Assembly: GCA_003260075.1 (NCBI GenBank)
Contig: QLIY01000531.1
Span: 40,359 to 104,358, forward strand
DNA from: Phallusia mammillata
Taxonomy: Eukaryota > Chordata > Ascidiacea > Phlebobranchia > Ascidiidae
DNA length: 64,000 nt
Reading direction: 5' to 3'
Shown here: positions 23,555 through 35,272 of the stretch, in pieces
How the letters are laid out: each line of letters opens with the position of its first letter
How positions within the stretch are numbered: position 1 is the stretch's first letter
Notes under the pieces: model-generated
The model's database searches: none
Seen by the model: the letters and a program-made list of their open reading frames with translations, nothing else
What the model was told of the DNA's origin: nothing
Position numbers and translations under genes: made by a program

Positions 23555-25087
23555 CAACCACCACAATTTTACGATTTTGCTACAAGCTTCATGACGGTTG
23601 TGTTTTTTCTTAAAACATGGGCAACAGCGTACTTTGTATATAGACTAACCACAAAAACGATAATAATTTAAAAAGAACTTACAAAATAATTGCAAATTTC
23701 GAAGAGGCTGACACTTTATACCTATATCTGTAAGAGAGATACCTTTGTCTGCAAGAGAGACAGATATAACTTTCAGTAACCACACATATTTAGATACGTT
23801 GTAACCAATTTTGAACCGAAAAAGATCCATTATGCCGGTGTTAAATATATCGTTTAAATACGTAACTGTAACTAACAACGGTGTATAATAAACTACAAAG
23901 CAAAGATCTAAAGATGGTTAAGATCGAATGTGTCATAAAAAAGCAAGCTGCAAACAAAGGATAACCTAGTCGAAATTGTGATTACAACTATCGCAATTGT
24001 TTTAACGTAATGGGATCATCGAGCAGTTCAAAAAACGTCACTTTGCAAGACAGAAAAATAGAAAAAATGGTAGCCAACTTGGTAACCCTCTGACTGACCA
24101 AACATATTATCCGGATATATAGTCACTGATTTCACACATCAAGCATTAAACAAACGTTTATGGTTACAAAACCAGGTACATTATACCCTAACTCACTATT
24201 GCTCTCAAGTGGATAGAAATTAACGTAAACATCCTATCACAAGGTGGCGGTATACCACGTACACGCTGCTGAGAGTTTATTTGCTATTTCCGCATACTGC
24301 CTAATGAAACCGACAACTTAAAGACCAGCACATTGTGAGCAAAAACGTATGCATAGATTGTTTCTTGCACCAAACACAAAGATAAAACAAGAGAAAAAAC
24401 AGAAGGAACTTAAACTGTTTTTTAGGGAAATCTTTTGTTTTTCCAAGGTTTAAAATCCCGACTCTGCAATCTTGATTATAACTTTTTGTTCAAAGTAGTG
24501 GCCAAGCGCCTTAGACTACCCTATCGGCTGCAATAATCTTTCGCTCTTAATCCTTCGTTAATAAACGCCAAGTGGTAAATAAAATTAAAAAAAAATCAAC
24601 ACTTGATGACGCCAGAGCACACCTTTTGTCTGAAATTGTCCCCTGATTTCTAACAAACGATCAAACTGCACCGGTAAATACCTCATTGTTAAAAGCATTT
24701 GCTCTGCAATGCCTGGACAACCTTGACATTCAAACAAAACGTTTTAAAACGCAACCACGACTGATAAAAGTGTTTTCTTTTGTGCAAGACTTAAGTTCGG
24801 GCGATATTACTTCACTTGGTAATAGAAGCACAGCAAAACGTATGTTTAGTTGTTTTGCTGTATCGTTTCATCAGTTTGCTGTATTGTTTAGTTAGTTTGG
24901 TTTATGTTAGTGGTATGAAAGGTCTTAACAACGGAAAGTTACTGCTGCGAAGTGTCAACTTCACTTTAACAACAAACAATACTTTTTCGGTTTCTGTGAT
25001 GTCATAAGCGGATATTTATTGCGTCTATAGATCAAGGTATTGTTTCAGGTTTCGGTTATGAGGTCACAGCAGAATGAGTTTTCTTTG
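23555..25087. other. Intergenic, no gene seen
   Basis: AT-rich sequence with short, motif-free ORFs and no recognisable repeat. Confidence 0.45.
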
Positions 25088-25095
25088 GACTACAT

Positions 25096-25388
25096 CAGGG
25101 ATCGGCAAACCCTGGCACGCGAGGTGGTTTTTCATGGCACGCCAACCGATTTGCGTGTTTATATTGAAGTAACAATTTAACGCGTTACACTGTTTGTTTA
25201 TAGTTTTTATCATGCCAATGGTCTTAAAATTCAGCCTTACATGCATAAAACACTCTGATTTCTCTTTATTATTGATATATACTGCCACGAACCACTATTA
25301 TTTAGAAAAACGTTGGTACGCCGGGTTGTTAAGACATGAAAACAACCAGTAAATTGGCACTCATCGCCGAAAAGGTTGCCGACCGCTG
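25096..25388. mobile_element. hAT-type MITE with perfect 8-bp target duplication
   Basis: The ends CAGGGATCGGCAAACC and GGTTGCCGACCGCTG are imperfect inverted repeats. GACTACAT is present on both sides (25088-25095 and 25389-25396). It encodes no protein. Confidence 0.85.
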
Positions 25389-25396
25389 GACTACAT

Positions 25397-28300
25397 TGTA
25401 GCAACGCTGAAATTGTTTACAATTAAGGACAAGTTGCAATGTAATTTTACCAAAGTCAGTCTTTGCCCTCTTAGATTGGATTAATAAAATTTAGTAGAAA
25501 TAAATGCTAAACAGTGAACACAATATTATTAACCGACTTGCTATGGCTTTGTTTACATTTTAGCCATTTAGAACGACTTAAATACGCAGTTTCTTTATGT
25601 TATCAATTCTTGGCCTCGGATTTTGTATCCTTTATCACACGTTTTAATGGCAACTCTACTGCTGACATTACTATACCAAATGACTATCATACCAATTAGT
25701 AACTCTGAAGACGCGAATTAAAAGTAGCTTATTATAACAACAGTATCCCTGGGAACTTATATACGTGTGGTAAATACTATATGCATACACGCTTTTCACA
25801 ATCTCTGTTATTTATTCATATGCAAGTTTAGGTAGTTTTATTTTGACTAATGCTCACCCTCAGGGTAGAGCAAGTAACATGAGAACTCATAACAAACAAA
25901 GTTTTCTAAATACCGAAGCATTTACGAATATTTAAAAGCAAATTATGTGAAAATGTTGACACTTCGCGGTATTATGGTGCTTGGTTGTGGGACTGTAATA
26001 AAATAGAAAGAAACCAACTTATAAACTTGGTTCTTTACCCTATCCCAGTCTTCTGATAACTTAAATAATTGTGCTCTTTACGCCATCTATCGGTATCTAG
26101 CAAACTTTGTCTGTTGTGAGTTCTTATAGGTTAGTAGCTCTACACGCCCGCAAAGTGTTTTTGGTGTCAAACACAGATTTATTTTAAGCTTTGGCCAGCA
26201 ACAACATTGTGGAGAAGGGAATTTCCATGGATCCATATACAGTTCGTTTCTATGACACATCTCGCGTTTGCAAAGTCTTTGAACAGTTTTGGATTCCAAA
26301 AAGACTTGGGGGCCTTGATCATTGCGTTTTGGTCTAAACTTAGAAGTCTGCATTTAATGATTGATTGGGTGAATTTGTAGCCTTACTGATTATAATCACG
26401 TGATTTTAAAACAGTCCTGGTTGTAGTAGCTGAGTTAAAGAAATAACAAACACATTTGCTGATCACAAACAAATTTAAACATTTGTTTACAAATTGTTTC
26501 AATCACTTTTGGTGTTGAGTTCGGCGTATTAAATTAAACTGTACGTTTGGTTGGTGCATTTTTAACTGTATTTGGACATTTTTATTGGCAGTGTTGTGAC
26601 TGCTGGTGAAATATAATTCGCGTTCTATTATTACACGATGATTTCATTTTTCAATACTGACTGAATTGGATTACGCCATCTTGGTGCACTAAACAAGGAG
26701 ACTTGCCTAAGGATTTTTGGACTATAACAGAAATAAGGAAATAGCTGCAGCTTGACTCAACAGTGAATGGAGTTACTTCGCAAACAATTTGACTCGTTCG
26801 CTATTGATGTCGCTAGCTCAGCGCGTTTTCTTGCCCAACAATTCGCCTTTTCGTGTTCGAAACCGAAACTGGGTCGGTTCTGCTTCGACGCTGCAAACGC
26901 GACGTGTTCGTTATGACGTCACAGAGCAAATAGCTTAAACTATAGCAAATACTTTCAGCTTTATGACCGTGTCTGGATTTTTAAAGTTATTTAAGCGCAT
27001 TACACAAGATAACGCTATCTAACTAACACTGCAAAAAACAGTTATTGGGCTTATTGTTGTGATACGTCTGTTTTTGAAAAATATGAAGTTGCGTTGAGCA
27101 GTAAAGGTAAGATTGTCGTCCTAATACGCTAAAAATGGTGCAAATATCGCCAAATTAAAAAAACAACAACATCCAATTGGCTTCTTTTTGAAAGTAAGAA
27201 GCAAACAAACCAATACACTTGGCAACAGAGCAGCAGCCAATCAGGAGCCGCCACGGTGCACTTCGTAAGCGCTATGGAGAGCACGCCAGGCCAGGGAGAT
27301 ACAAAGTATAGCATAAAGCGTTCGCTGGCGCGCCAACGCCCTTACGTCAGAATCACGAGACTGCTCGATCACGTGACAGTCCGGGTTACACCATCGAACG
27401 TCAGACAGCAGAGCAGCCACCCGGGGAATCCCCGAACGGTTCGCCTTTTAACCGCGCCGTGCGTGCGAAAATAGCAGCACTTTTCGATTTGTGTTTTTCG
27501 CGCGGTTATGGAAGGTTCCTCTTCGCGCGGTCTATCGCGATTTTCGTTAAATATCGTTTCGAATGTCGCTTTTAAGGCAGTGAAATGTGAAAGCGTGACA
27601 CAGCAAGGATATAAACCAAGAACGAGCAATAGGAAGTATACAGTACGGGCTGTTGTGTACAGAACGAGAGGGATGTGTATGTGACTGGTTGGCAGCGATT
27701 GTCTTTGCCAAGTGCCATTAGTTTTAGGCCAATATTTTTTGTATAAATGGGTTTCGCTGATGAAGAAGGGACCATTAAAAACAGAGGATTGGTTGAGTAA
27801 TCCAAAAAATGTAGTGAACAATATCTTTTAAAGGATCACGCTGCAATATTCTAGGCACAATTTGCTGTCTGCTAAACTCAGGGTCTGCTACTCTGCTATA
27901 GGTTCGCTTGTATGGCGTCTTATCTGGGGTTTAGGTTTGTCTGAATAAGGTGGGAACGTAATTAGTAACCGACCAATTAGCTATCTATGTCCTGTTTAAT
28001 TACCAGGAAAGGTACTAAAATTCAAGTGTGTTCTTGAAATGATTGCGTTAACACTTAACAGCCGTGTAGTGCTGATAGCGTTTGGGTTTCTCTCTATAAA
28101 GGTAAACTGTCTTATAAGGTGAGCTTTGAAAAACACCGCGTTTATGGTTTTCGCAATCATAACACTTCATCCAATTTTTTAATGACTTAAGTATTTTTCC
28201 ATTTTTATGCTAACATTTAACGTGGTTTACGGAGTTAGTTGTGTACGTGAAAGATAGAGGTACATAATGGCGACAACACGGAAGAACAAGCTCCAAGTAA

Positions 28301-29348
28301 CTTCGGCAATTGTGTGTACAAAAGCCTTTTAATCATTTTTCCAGCAGCAGTTCCAACAACCACCGGCAGTTTGAGGCATGACTAAGCAACGAAACTGTGG
28401 AAGTGATTTTCTCCATACATCTGAACAAAGACACGAAACTCAAGCAAAGGGTTCCTGGTTCCGGAGAATGGAAAACTACCAAAACCTGTACGATTCGTGC
28501 CGTTGCGTTAAAGTGGGTTGGAGTGTTCATGTCACGTATGTCAGGTATGTTGCTGTTATATGAGTTTAATGTATTTCTGGTTGGTTTCTGTATTCGATGT
28601 TTTACCTAATGTTGTAGATTTTATAACGACAATTCACAAAAACATGTAATAAACTTGGGCTGAAAGGAAGTAATTTTAGAGCAAGCAATCTAGACTCTGG
28701 TGATAGATTGTTTATCAATTTAACGAATTATACGTTTTGAAACCTAAATTAACAAATCAAGTAAGCTACAAACTACGTTTTAAACTGTTGACAATGACAA
28801 CAAATGCTATTTTCAAGGACATGTTTACATAGTCATGGGCATGGCGCAATTTATCATTATGTCATGTTCACAACTTCCCTAATATGGTAAAAATGTTTAC
28901 GCTTTAAAATCCTTGTTTGTACACAAAACAACAAAACTAATCATTGCGAATTCGCGTATAGTCAGTAAATTGTAACAAGCATTCAAGCAATGCACCAAGG
29001 TGTTTTTGTCGTCGTATCTCCAGCTCCTGCTTTAACCACAACAGGAGAGGCGGGCAAATATTTCAACATCCTTCTCCCTTCTCTCCACGGTGACGTAACC
29101 TACCGCGTGACTATGAAACAAGCTGCTCGCTTAAAAACTCGATCATTCTCGAAATCGCTTTATTCGGAACGCCGTGTAACGGTGTGTGATAACCCCTCAT
29201 GCGCTGGGTTGTGTTTTTGTGTAGAAGGAAAGAATATATGTCTGTTGTTTCTCAAATCTATTCGTAAACTCCTTAACACTAAGAAAAACAGCTAGGGTTT
29301 TAGGTTTTTTAAGTTTTGCTTTTGATGGCGGTTATTGACCTATAAGGA

Positions 29349-29351
<3 letters not shown>
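25397..29351. other. Long intergenic stretch, no assigned gene
   Basis: No ORF carries a family signature. 26030-26145 is a repeat related to 44925-45050 and to the MITE at 38011-38302 (shared CTCTTTACGCC(A/C)(T)CTATCG). 26840-26930 and 27225-27560 are GC- and CpG-richer, with AGCCAATCAGG (CCAAT box) and TATGACGTCACAG, and could be promoters. An open stretch at 28387-28609 (VEVIFSIHLNKDTKLKQR) looks amphipathic but matches nothing I recognise. Confidence 0.4.

Positions 29352-29407
<56 letters not shown>
29352..29407. other. 56-G run (probable gap placeholder)
   Basis: This pure G run has no flanking duplication. It is the first G-type run. All runs to its left are C, which suggests that a scaffold piece was flipped somewhere between 20.2 and 29.4 kb. 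Confidence 0.55.
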
Positions 29408-29410
<3 letters not shown>

Positions 29411-29486
29411 ATCAGCAGCACAAAAGAGTTTGTAAATCGTGGGTGGTACCTGTCAACATGCTTTCAACTTTTGGTCTAGCATTTTG

Positions 29487-29591
29487 ATGGCTACCTCCCA
29501 AGAATTGGACAAACACTTACACCGTGCAAATGCAAACGAAGCGTTGAAGAAGCTTCCAGAACCAGAAGTAAAGCGACGCTGTGAAGTGTGA
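29487..29591 (+). CDS. Small ORF, 34 aa, unknown
   Basis: ATGGCTACC in a good start context opens a 34-codon frame ending KKLPEPEVKRRCEV before TGA. It is charged and probably helical (ELDKHLHRANANEALKK). It follows a TCTAG that could be a splice acceptor, so it may be a last exon rather than a whole gene. I recognise no family. It lies 350 bp upstream of a strong promoter and next to a G run. Confidence 0.2.
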   Translation: MATSQELDKHLHRANANEALKKLPEPEVKRRCEV

Positions 29592-29931
29592 TATTTGATA
29601 AACGCAAATTGGCTAGGCCTTTAGAAGGTTGTACGCAGACATAAATGTCGGCGGGTTTTAGCTGGAAATAATATGAAAATTTACATGCAGTTTAGGCGTG
29701 GCAGGTAAAACAGCGCGGTATGAGAACAGCTCACCTGTTCGCGGTAAAATATGGACATCAGCTAATGTCGTGCACGTAGGTGACTGAGTATGAACTATAA
29801 ATAGCACGGGGCCATTAAACGTGTACAAAGGTTAGGTCAGTCTACTCCACTGACGGTAACATTACGCAAAAATGTCGCTTGCTCTGAATATTTAAGTGTT
29901 TGTGGCTACACCGGTTCGAATGTTGTGCAGG

Positions 29932-30054
29932 CACGTGCAATCACGTGATCGTGCACGTGTCACGTGACATTGGGCCGGAGTGATCACGTCATCGACTGTG
30001 ACGTCATATATAAGTGCTCGTGTGTTTGTTTGTTTCAAATCACTTTCAAATCCA
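29932..30054 (+). promoter_or_regulatory. Strong core promoter: four E-boxes, CRE and TATA box
   Basis: CACGTG occurs at 29932, 29942, 29954 and 29961; the last is inside GTCACGTGAC, the class bound by USF/MITF/TFE factors. A full cAMP-response element TGACGTCA (29999-30006) abuts TATATAA (30007-30013). Transcription would start near 30040, and a donor GTAAGT at 30055 would end a very short first exon. A candidate second exon is 30367-30506, which ends exactly in ATG before GTATGT. The coding part of the gene was not found. Confidence 0.6.
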
Positions 30055-30506
30055 GTAAGTGTTAACATATTGGGGTTATAATTTGCTTAAGGTAATACCT
30101 ACATACACATAAACTTGGTGTAATGTAAAGTAATAGGAATCAGTTCAAAATGGATTTCCTAGCCAATAAACTTTGTGTAAAGACGGATTAACGTTGTGTA
30201 GCCGTGGCCTTTATCATTGTAAACAACATTTAAAGCAAAGTGTAAACCACCCAAGGTCGAAGAATAACTGTCTGGTATTTCAGTAACCTTTTATTGTTTC
30301 TGGCCTGTCTGTCTTGTAACATGAACTTTCAGTTGTTTACATCGAACGAAGCCTTTTCATTTTCAGTACTGGTTCCTCTTGCTGCGGTGGATTGCGCCAC
30401 AATCAAGCAAGCGCTGACGAAATATTACGTCACCACGTTGGGCCGCGCCAAGCTAACATCATATCCCTCACATTCGGCGCCCATCAAAGCCAGCATAACC
30501 TGAATG

Positions 30507-33500
30507 GTATGTCGATGAGACCTTTTTAGTAAGGTAGGTAAACTTTTGCAAGAGAAAGATTTATTTTGGGGGTGTTCCACGGTTTGGGTGGGGGCTAAAA
30601 AAGCTAAAACGGAAAGTTTTGTTGTGTTTATTTTCATTCAACAATTCATTTTTCCTGGTTACTAGCGCACTGGTCTACAAAATCATAATCTGTACTTTAT
30701 GTGCTTTAGCGCCTGTTTGGAAACAAAACTGTGGACTTTAACCCCTATCTACCTAGGGTTGGAATGTTTTCCGCGCTCGTCGCAAACTTTAATAGCCATA
30801 AAACACAGCGCAGGCTTTGAACACAACGCACTTTGTTTAAAGTTCAATAGCGCATGTTGCAGTGAATGTTGTAACTTGAGGAAATTGTATTCAACAACTA
30901 CTAACATGTTTGTCCGGGTAACAAGTAGTTCCGCAATTGCCTAAGGGGGTTTCCTTACCTGTTTCTGACTACTGCAGGCGCGCCCGGGCAGGCCACTAAG
31001 GTTGAATGCTAACAACTGTGGGAAACATACTTTTCAATGTTTTTGTGCTGCCCTAATTAATGGGCTGTAAGTTTAAGCCCATGAAAATAACCACACCAAA
31101 ACGTGGGAACTTGGTTTTGTTGTTTAGGCGAAAAACATAAATTTAAACTGCGACGAAGTGAAATGCTATTTCTGTTCAGTAAAAACAGGAAATTTTTTGT
31201 TTAAGGTTTAAATTAAAACAATTTCTGTATTTCTATTTGTTTGTTGTGTCACCATTGACATTCTAAACTCTACAATGGGGTTTGTTGCCAAACATTCGCA
31301 ATAGAATCCAAAACTACTTTTTAATTGGAAGTTCTGCTTGTGAATATACACAGCTAAATTGTCCAGGCCACAAAATTGTCCTGTGGGAACTATTAGCGCA
31401 AAGGTTTACAGGACTTTATGGGTATTCATGTTATGGGTAGCCATAAAACTTTTACATTAGTTTGAAATATTATGCTTAAAAATGGTGTGTTGCCAAACCC
31501 TTCATATAAATCAAACGTTCACCTCAAGAGGTAAATATAAATTATGATATTGACAGACAAAAAATAAACATCTCAACTTGGGTTCTTATTGTTTTCACCA
31601 ATGTTAAACTTATCAAGATTTGCAGCATTTTTGCGACATTAGTTTGATAAGAAATACATGGGGCTAAATTTTCACTTTGATCTGTCAAGGAGTAACCAGA
31701 CAAAACGCCACAGGTTTAGGCTCTGTTTAAGTGTTTGTAGGTTAAGTTATTTTCTCCTTGCAATGTTTCCGGTAAAAGCTTCACCGACAACCAAAGAAAC
31801 TTTTGTTTGATATCAACCACGTTCTGCTAAAAGCAATTCAATACACAAGCGGAACTGGAGTTTCGCCTGGCCGTTAAAGAAATGCTATATCAAGTTACTA
31901 AGGCCTTACACAAACCACAAGAACCAATCAAATCTCTTCAATAGAGCTTAAAACCTTAAACAAGTTCCCGCGAAAGCTCGTGCAATTGGACCAAAATATA
32001 AAAATGGTTATGACTGTGGCGCCAAGACGTGTATGACGTCATAAACCGTTTCGTTGGATTGCTTTGTCGTGGCAGCAGAAAAATGCCCGCGGGTTTTTAG
32101 TCAGCATGGTATTGACAGGGAACTGGAAATGCATTAGGCAAGCCCACATGCACACTTGTGGTTGCAAAAAATATGACACCATGTAAAAAATGCCAAATTT
32201 TTGTTTTTTGTGTACCAATAAGCAATACACAAGGCTGATTTTACTAATACTGCTGTTAAACACTTGTTTTCCCCCCATAAACCCATTACGAAAGTCTTAA
32301 TAAGACTTAACAATACATTTTATTGTTTAAACACTTACATCATAGCCATTGCCTATGAGGCTTGCAAGATTTTAAAACTAAGCTGATGCATTGAAATGCA
32401 GGTGCCATTTTTCTTTATCACCAAACAATCGAAACTTCTCTGCACTGAAAGTTACGCGACAATGGTCGGAAGTCGACGTCATAACAGCGACATAATGAAT
32501 AGGAACTTGATCACGTGAGTCGCTTTAGAAACTAACAGTCTCATTGTGGTCGTTGGTGGCTCAAAACACGAGTGACGTTAATTAATAACAGTTGTGGCAA
32601 TGATGAATAAATGAGCTATTAAACAAAATGCTGTTACAATTCACGTAGAGTAGCTAGGGTAATGAATCATTAGTACTTATAGGTTACAAATTGCTTGTGT
32701 TACATTTTAGCTTTTTAAATTCCGAAGCATCATAAATCAATTTTGTATTTGTATTTTTTTATATTTTATCTTTGTTAGCATGGAAAAGTCGCGACCTGTG
32801 CAAAGACAGTGCTTCAAAAATATTTTTTTTTAAATTTTGTCTAATACAAACAAACTCCAAAACGTAGAACTTGTAAGGTTAAAGCGCCACAGTCGTATGG
32901 TGGATATCCTATTCTCCTAATAGCAGTATATACTACTGGCTATTCACATACCTTTAAAGGATTTACATATGTTACACTATTGCTATTCAAATGGTTTTTT
33001 TTGTTACCAGGCGACCGCCAATCACAATTGATGTCCTTTACACACGTGAGGTTTATACCAACACAAGTAATTCGCAAAGCTGGAAGCCAAACAAGTATTC
33101 TGCATGTCACTTTTCATGGTCGCAAAGGTTTTGTTTGCATACATTTCAACACAAAAGTCAGGACATTTAACTCTGTGTACATAGAAGCGTAGCATTTCTC
33201 GTAAAGTGACGTCACACCTATTTCGAAGCTTCTCGAAGTCGCACGTTGTGCAGGCACGCAGGGGCGCCATAGAAATCCTGCTGCACTGCCAAGGGGCGAC
33301 ATCGAGTGGTTAACTATCTACACGGTGACTGTTATAGAACATCTCTTGTATGTGAATGGAAATGTGTTTTACGTTGTACTTTTTAGCCACAAACATCTAG
33401 AGATAAGTCAAATGCGCAAAGAAACTGGTGTAGAAAGTTAACAGAAAACACACTTTCCTTGTCGAATGGTGTTTAAGGTAATCATTTTACCCCAGGAACT

Positions 33501-34768
33501 CAAGCTACTCTTTTAGCAACCTTAGGCTGTAGTATGGTCAAGATTTTAAGTCAATTCTGCCTTTAATTGTAGACTTTTACAACGCCAAAGACTCTTCCTC
33601 AACACCTTTTATGAACGCACCTTTTATGCAAGTTGGACTCAAGACAGACAGTTTTTACCAGTTTGAAGAATTTTGGTCAGATCAAAGCGTTTTGACCAAT
33701 GAGTTATGCATCATCATGCCACGTCACTGCCACTGATGTAAAACAAGGCATGCGATATGTGCTGAGTCACAACACCGCGCGTCATGTTATACATCTGGAC
33801 TGTGTCGAGGAGTGAGCAACGAATAGTGGAGGGTGTAGGTTCGAACCCCAACAAAAACGTTTAATCCCCTAAAATATAATCTCCTATATTCATCTCTACT
33901 TGATGTTTTGTTAGAATTACCTTTAGTTACAACGACAAATCTGTCCAGTTGCACCGGAATGCATAACTCAGTCTTGTTGGACGTTAGTCAATCATTAAAT
34001 TTTCTGTCCGTATATGTTACCTACTAACAGAAAAAAAAACTGAGGGTCAACTGCATATAAAATAAAAAAAGAGGAACAAAAAGTTTCAAGTTAAAATAAA
34101 CCTTCGCAGACATGTCAACCAACGTTTTGTCGTTCCTTTCAATGGATAGTTTGAAGAATCCTACCTGACAACAAAACCTATTCAAAAGAGCAAAAACACA
34201 ACAATATAACCAGTGTCAATGCGGAGTCAGTAAAGCACAACATTCCGAGAGCTTCAGGATTTCAATCCGCCCACGCGAAAAGTTATGAAGCCACGCCCCT
34301 ACAGAAAAAATGTGGCGCAACACTCTCAAGATCTCAATTCTCCAAACTTCTCAATGGTAAGCCCCTGTGTGTTCCTAAACGGGTCAAGGGGAATAACGCA
34401 ATGCCTTTGTTGCGCCACAATGGCTCCGGTGACTTGTGGAATGCCAATGATTGTTCTTTGTGTTTACTGAATCAATATTGTTACTTGAGAAAGATTGTTC
34501 TGCAACATTTCTTGTAATTGACTTAAGCTGAATTAAAGTTTGTGATTTTTGATGAATGTTTTGTTTGGAAACAATTTTTGAGTGATTTATTGTTTAATTG
34601 ATTTATTGCACTGTACTGATTTGCTTATGATTCTTACTCATATCGCTATCGTTGTTTTGCTTATGTTTCTTACTTTTATCGCTGTCTGTAATTAAATAAA
34701 CTAACACAGACTTGACTGTATTGTAGCAATTCCGAAGCAGGGATGTGGGGCTCTTACGCCATAAGAAT
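30507..34768. other. No gene assigned
   Basis: AT-rich sequence with short ORFs. B-box-like GGTTCGAACCCC at 33838 has no matching A box. 34285-34357 (MKPRPYRKNVAQHSQ) ends in ATGGTAAGC and could be an exon of the gene starting near 30.04 kb, but it shows no recognisable domain. Confidence 0.35.
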
Positions 34769-34776
34769 CTCTAAAG

Positions 34777-35264
34777 CAGTGGTTCCCAACCTGGGGTTCG
34801 CGGACCCCCAAGGGGTCCGTGAGATGGTTTTAGACCATGGAGGCAAACATTCTTATATCAGGGACCAACAGTACAATATTTTTAAGTTTCCAAACCGTTT
34901 TTACAATCCTGCATACCAGAGCTAACTGTTTATCAAACCATTGGATCAAGAAAAGTTGCTTTTTGTGTGATTGTTACCCCAATTGATTGTGACATCACAA
35001 CACACATTAACAATAAAACTTATAGTGCTTTGTTTCGTATTGTACACCAGAAAATTTATTTCTTTGTTGCACTGACTGGTAAAGTACAGAACTTTCTTGA
35101 GATTTAAGGACTGTAAAAGTTGATTAAAATTCTGCCCCTGAAAGTGAAAGTGTAATAACGTATAATGCAGGAAACGAATAACACGACTGAATTATTGTGG
35201 GGGTCCGCGGACCTATAAAATTTATAAAAGGGGTCCATGACTACAAAAAAGTTGGGAACCACTG
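34777..35264. mobile_element. hAT-type MITE with perfect 8-bp target duplication
   Basis: The ends are CAGTGGTTCCCAACCTGGGG and AGTTGGGAACCACTG. CTCTAAAG is repeated exactly at 34769-34776 and 35265-35272. A second inverted pair, GGTTCGCGGACCCCC and GGGGTCCGCGGACC, lies inside. There is no transposase. Confidence 0.9.
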
Positions 35265-35272
35265 CTCTAAAG

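Noticed and set aside
27369-27821. 150-codon minus-strand ORF in a CpG-richer region
   Set aside because: Composition is that of chance translation, with no domain or repeat; the region looks more like a promoter.
33780-33860. tRNA-like B-box GGTTCGAACCCC
   Set aside because: No A box or acceptor stem at the right distance; at most a decayed tRNA or SINE remnant.
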